From positions 1-5,327 of the forward strand of contig CALMWD010000411.1 in assembly GCA_937873105.1 (NCBI GenBank): a stretch of DNA of 5,327 nucleotides, written 5' to 3'. A model generated the notes under the pieces. That model was not told the origin of the DNA. It saw only the letters and a list, made by a program, of their open reading frames with translations, and did no database searches. This stretch comes from an uncultured Rhodanobacteraceae bacterium. Its GTDB lineage: Bacteria; Pseudomonadota; Gammaproteobacteria; Xanthomonadales; Ahniellaceae. Each line of letters begins with the position of its first letter. Position 1 is the stretch's first letter. Both the position numbers and the translations under genes were made by a program. Positions 4,932 to 5,327 of this stretch are shown piece after piece.

Positions 4932-5327
4932 TTACTCGCCGGGTGCCGGCGGGTTCGTTGGCTCGGCCGGCGCGGGGTCGGCCGGTGCCGGCTGGGATAC
5001 GCCTTCGCGCTGCAGGCCGAGCGCTTCGGCTTCTTCCTCGTCGCGCTTGATCTCGTTCAACACCTGCGACGGGTTCTCGCCGCGCTCGCGGATGATTCGG
5101 GAGCGCGACTTGTAGAGGCGCTTCTCGGCCAGCTCGTTGGCCTGGATCTCCTTGAGCGGATCGATCCACGGCATCGGCGGCGGCGCGTGCGTCGCGTCCC
5201 AGATGGTTTCCATGTCGACGTTCGACGGGAGCTTGATCAGGCGCGCGGCGATAGCCGCGTCGACGAATCCCCACCAGACCGGTTCGCAGAACTGGTGGAT
5301 GAAGTCGCTCGAACAGGTGCCGTAGTT
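4932..5327 (-). CDS. Portal protein, lambda family, C-terminal part (5' end outside window)
   Basis: The portal is the dodecameric ring at the head vertex through which DNA is packaged and ejected, and it docks the terminase and later the head-tail connectors. The frame is open from the window edge at 5327 to a TAA at 4932-4934, giving 131 visible C-terminal residues. They begin NYGTCSSDFIHQFCEPVWW and include the segment PPMPWIDPLKEIQANELAEK, followed by SRSRIIRERGENP. This pattern (W.DP.KE..A...., then a 'RS.II.ERG.dP' stretch) is typical of the end of lambda gpB-type portals. The last 20 or so residues are Pro/Ala-rich and probably disordered. An in-frame ATG at 5213 is internal, because clear portal sequence continues upstream of it. 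The stop lies 16 bases before the next gene, consistent with one operon. The family call is from remembered motifs, not a search. Confidence 0.9.
   Translation of the reverse strand, partial: NYGTCSSDFIHQFCEPVWWGFVDAAIAARLIKLPSNVDMETIWDATHAPPPMPWIDPLKEIQANELAEKRLYKSRSRIIRERGENPSQVLNEIKRDEEEAEALGLQREGVSQPAPADPAPAEPTNPPAPGE

Noticed and set aside
2840..5050. A 736-codon open frame on the plus strand, antisense to the protease/capsid fusion
   Set aside because: It begins with GTG, is dominated by Arg, Gly, Ala, Val, Asp and His, and shows no domain. It mirrors a strongly GC-biased real gene, whose G/C-ending codons remove stops from the opposite strand. The minus-strand protein in the same place has clear motifs and a catalytic triad.
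4912..5274. A 120-codon minus-strand frame overlapping the portal C-terminus
   Set aside because: It is an Arg/Ala-rich frame-shifted reading of the portal gene, whose correct frame carries recognisable portal sequence.

Overview
The window is a compact block of structural genes from a siphovirus-type phage, most likely a prophage in a GC-rich proteobacterium. All genes lie on the minus strand, so the biological order runs from position 5327 down to 1. The host guess rests only on strong G+C richness, heavy use of codons ending in G or C, and the lambda/Gifsy-2-like gene set. No host gene, integrase or attachment site is present, so a free temperate phage is equally possible.

Layout in transcription order: (1) the 3' end of a lambda-type portal gene (5327-4932); (2) a 680-residue fusion joining a ClpP-like head maturation protease, a scaffold-like segment and the major capsid protein (4915-2873); (3) a DUF2190-like capsid cement protein (2816-2436); (4) an unrecognised 92-residue beta-rich protein (2366-2088); (5) a 108-residue head-tail joining protein resembling lambda FII (2091-1765); (6) a 164-residue tail terminator-like protein (1768-1274); (7) a 63-residue small phage protein (1287-1096); (8) the tail tube protein (1035-241); (9) the 5' end of an unrecognised gene at the tail-chaperone position (162-1, cut by the window edge).

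Together these genes cover part of virion assembly: DNA entry vertex, shell assembly and maturation, shell stabilisation, head-tail connection, and the tail tube. Genes 4-7 are tightly packed, with ATGA start-stop overlaps or a 14-base overlap, which suggests translational coupling. By contrast, the four clear gaps (2817-2872, 2367-2435, 1036-1095, 163-240) each hold a GC-rich stem-loop. These gaps flank the genes whose products are needed in the highest copy number (capsid, cement, tail tube). Two of the stem-loops have T-runs typical of intrinsic terminators.

I see no tRNA, CRISPR array, insertion sequence or convincing promoter. The most interesting points are the fused protease/scaffold/capsid gene with a well-formed internal translation start, and the stem-loops bracketing the high-copy structural genes. 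The overall architecture is of a known type, and I do not see a wholly new system here.
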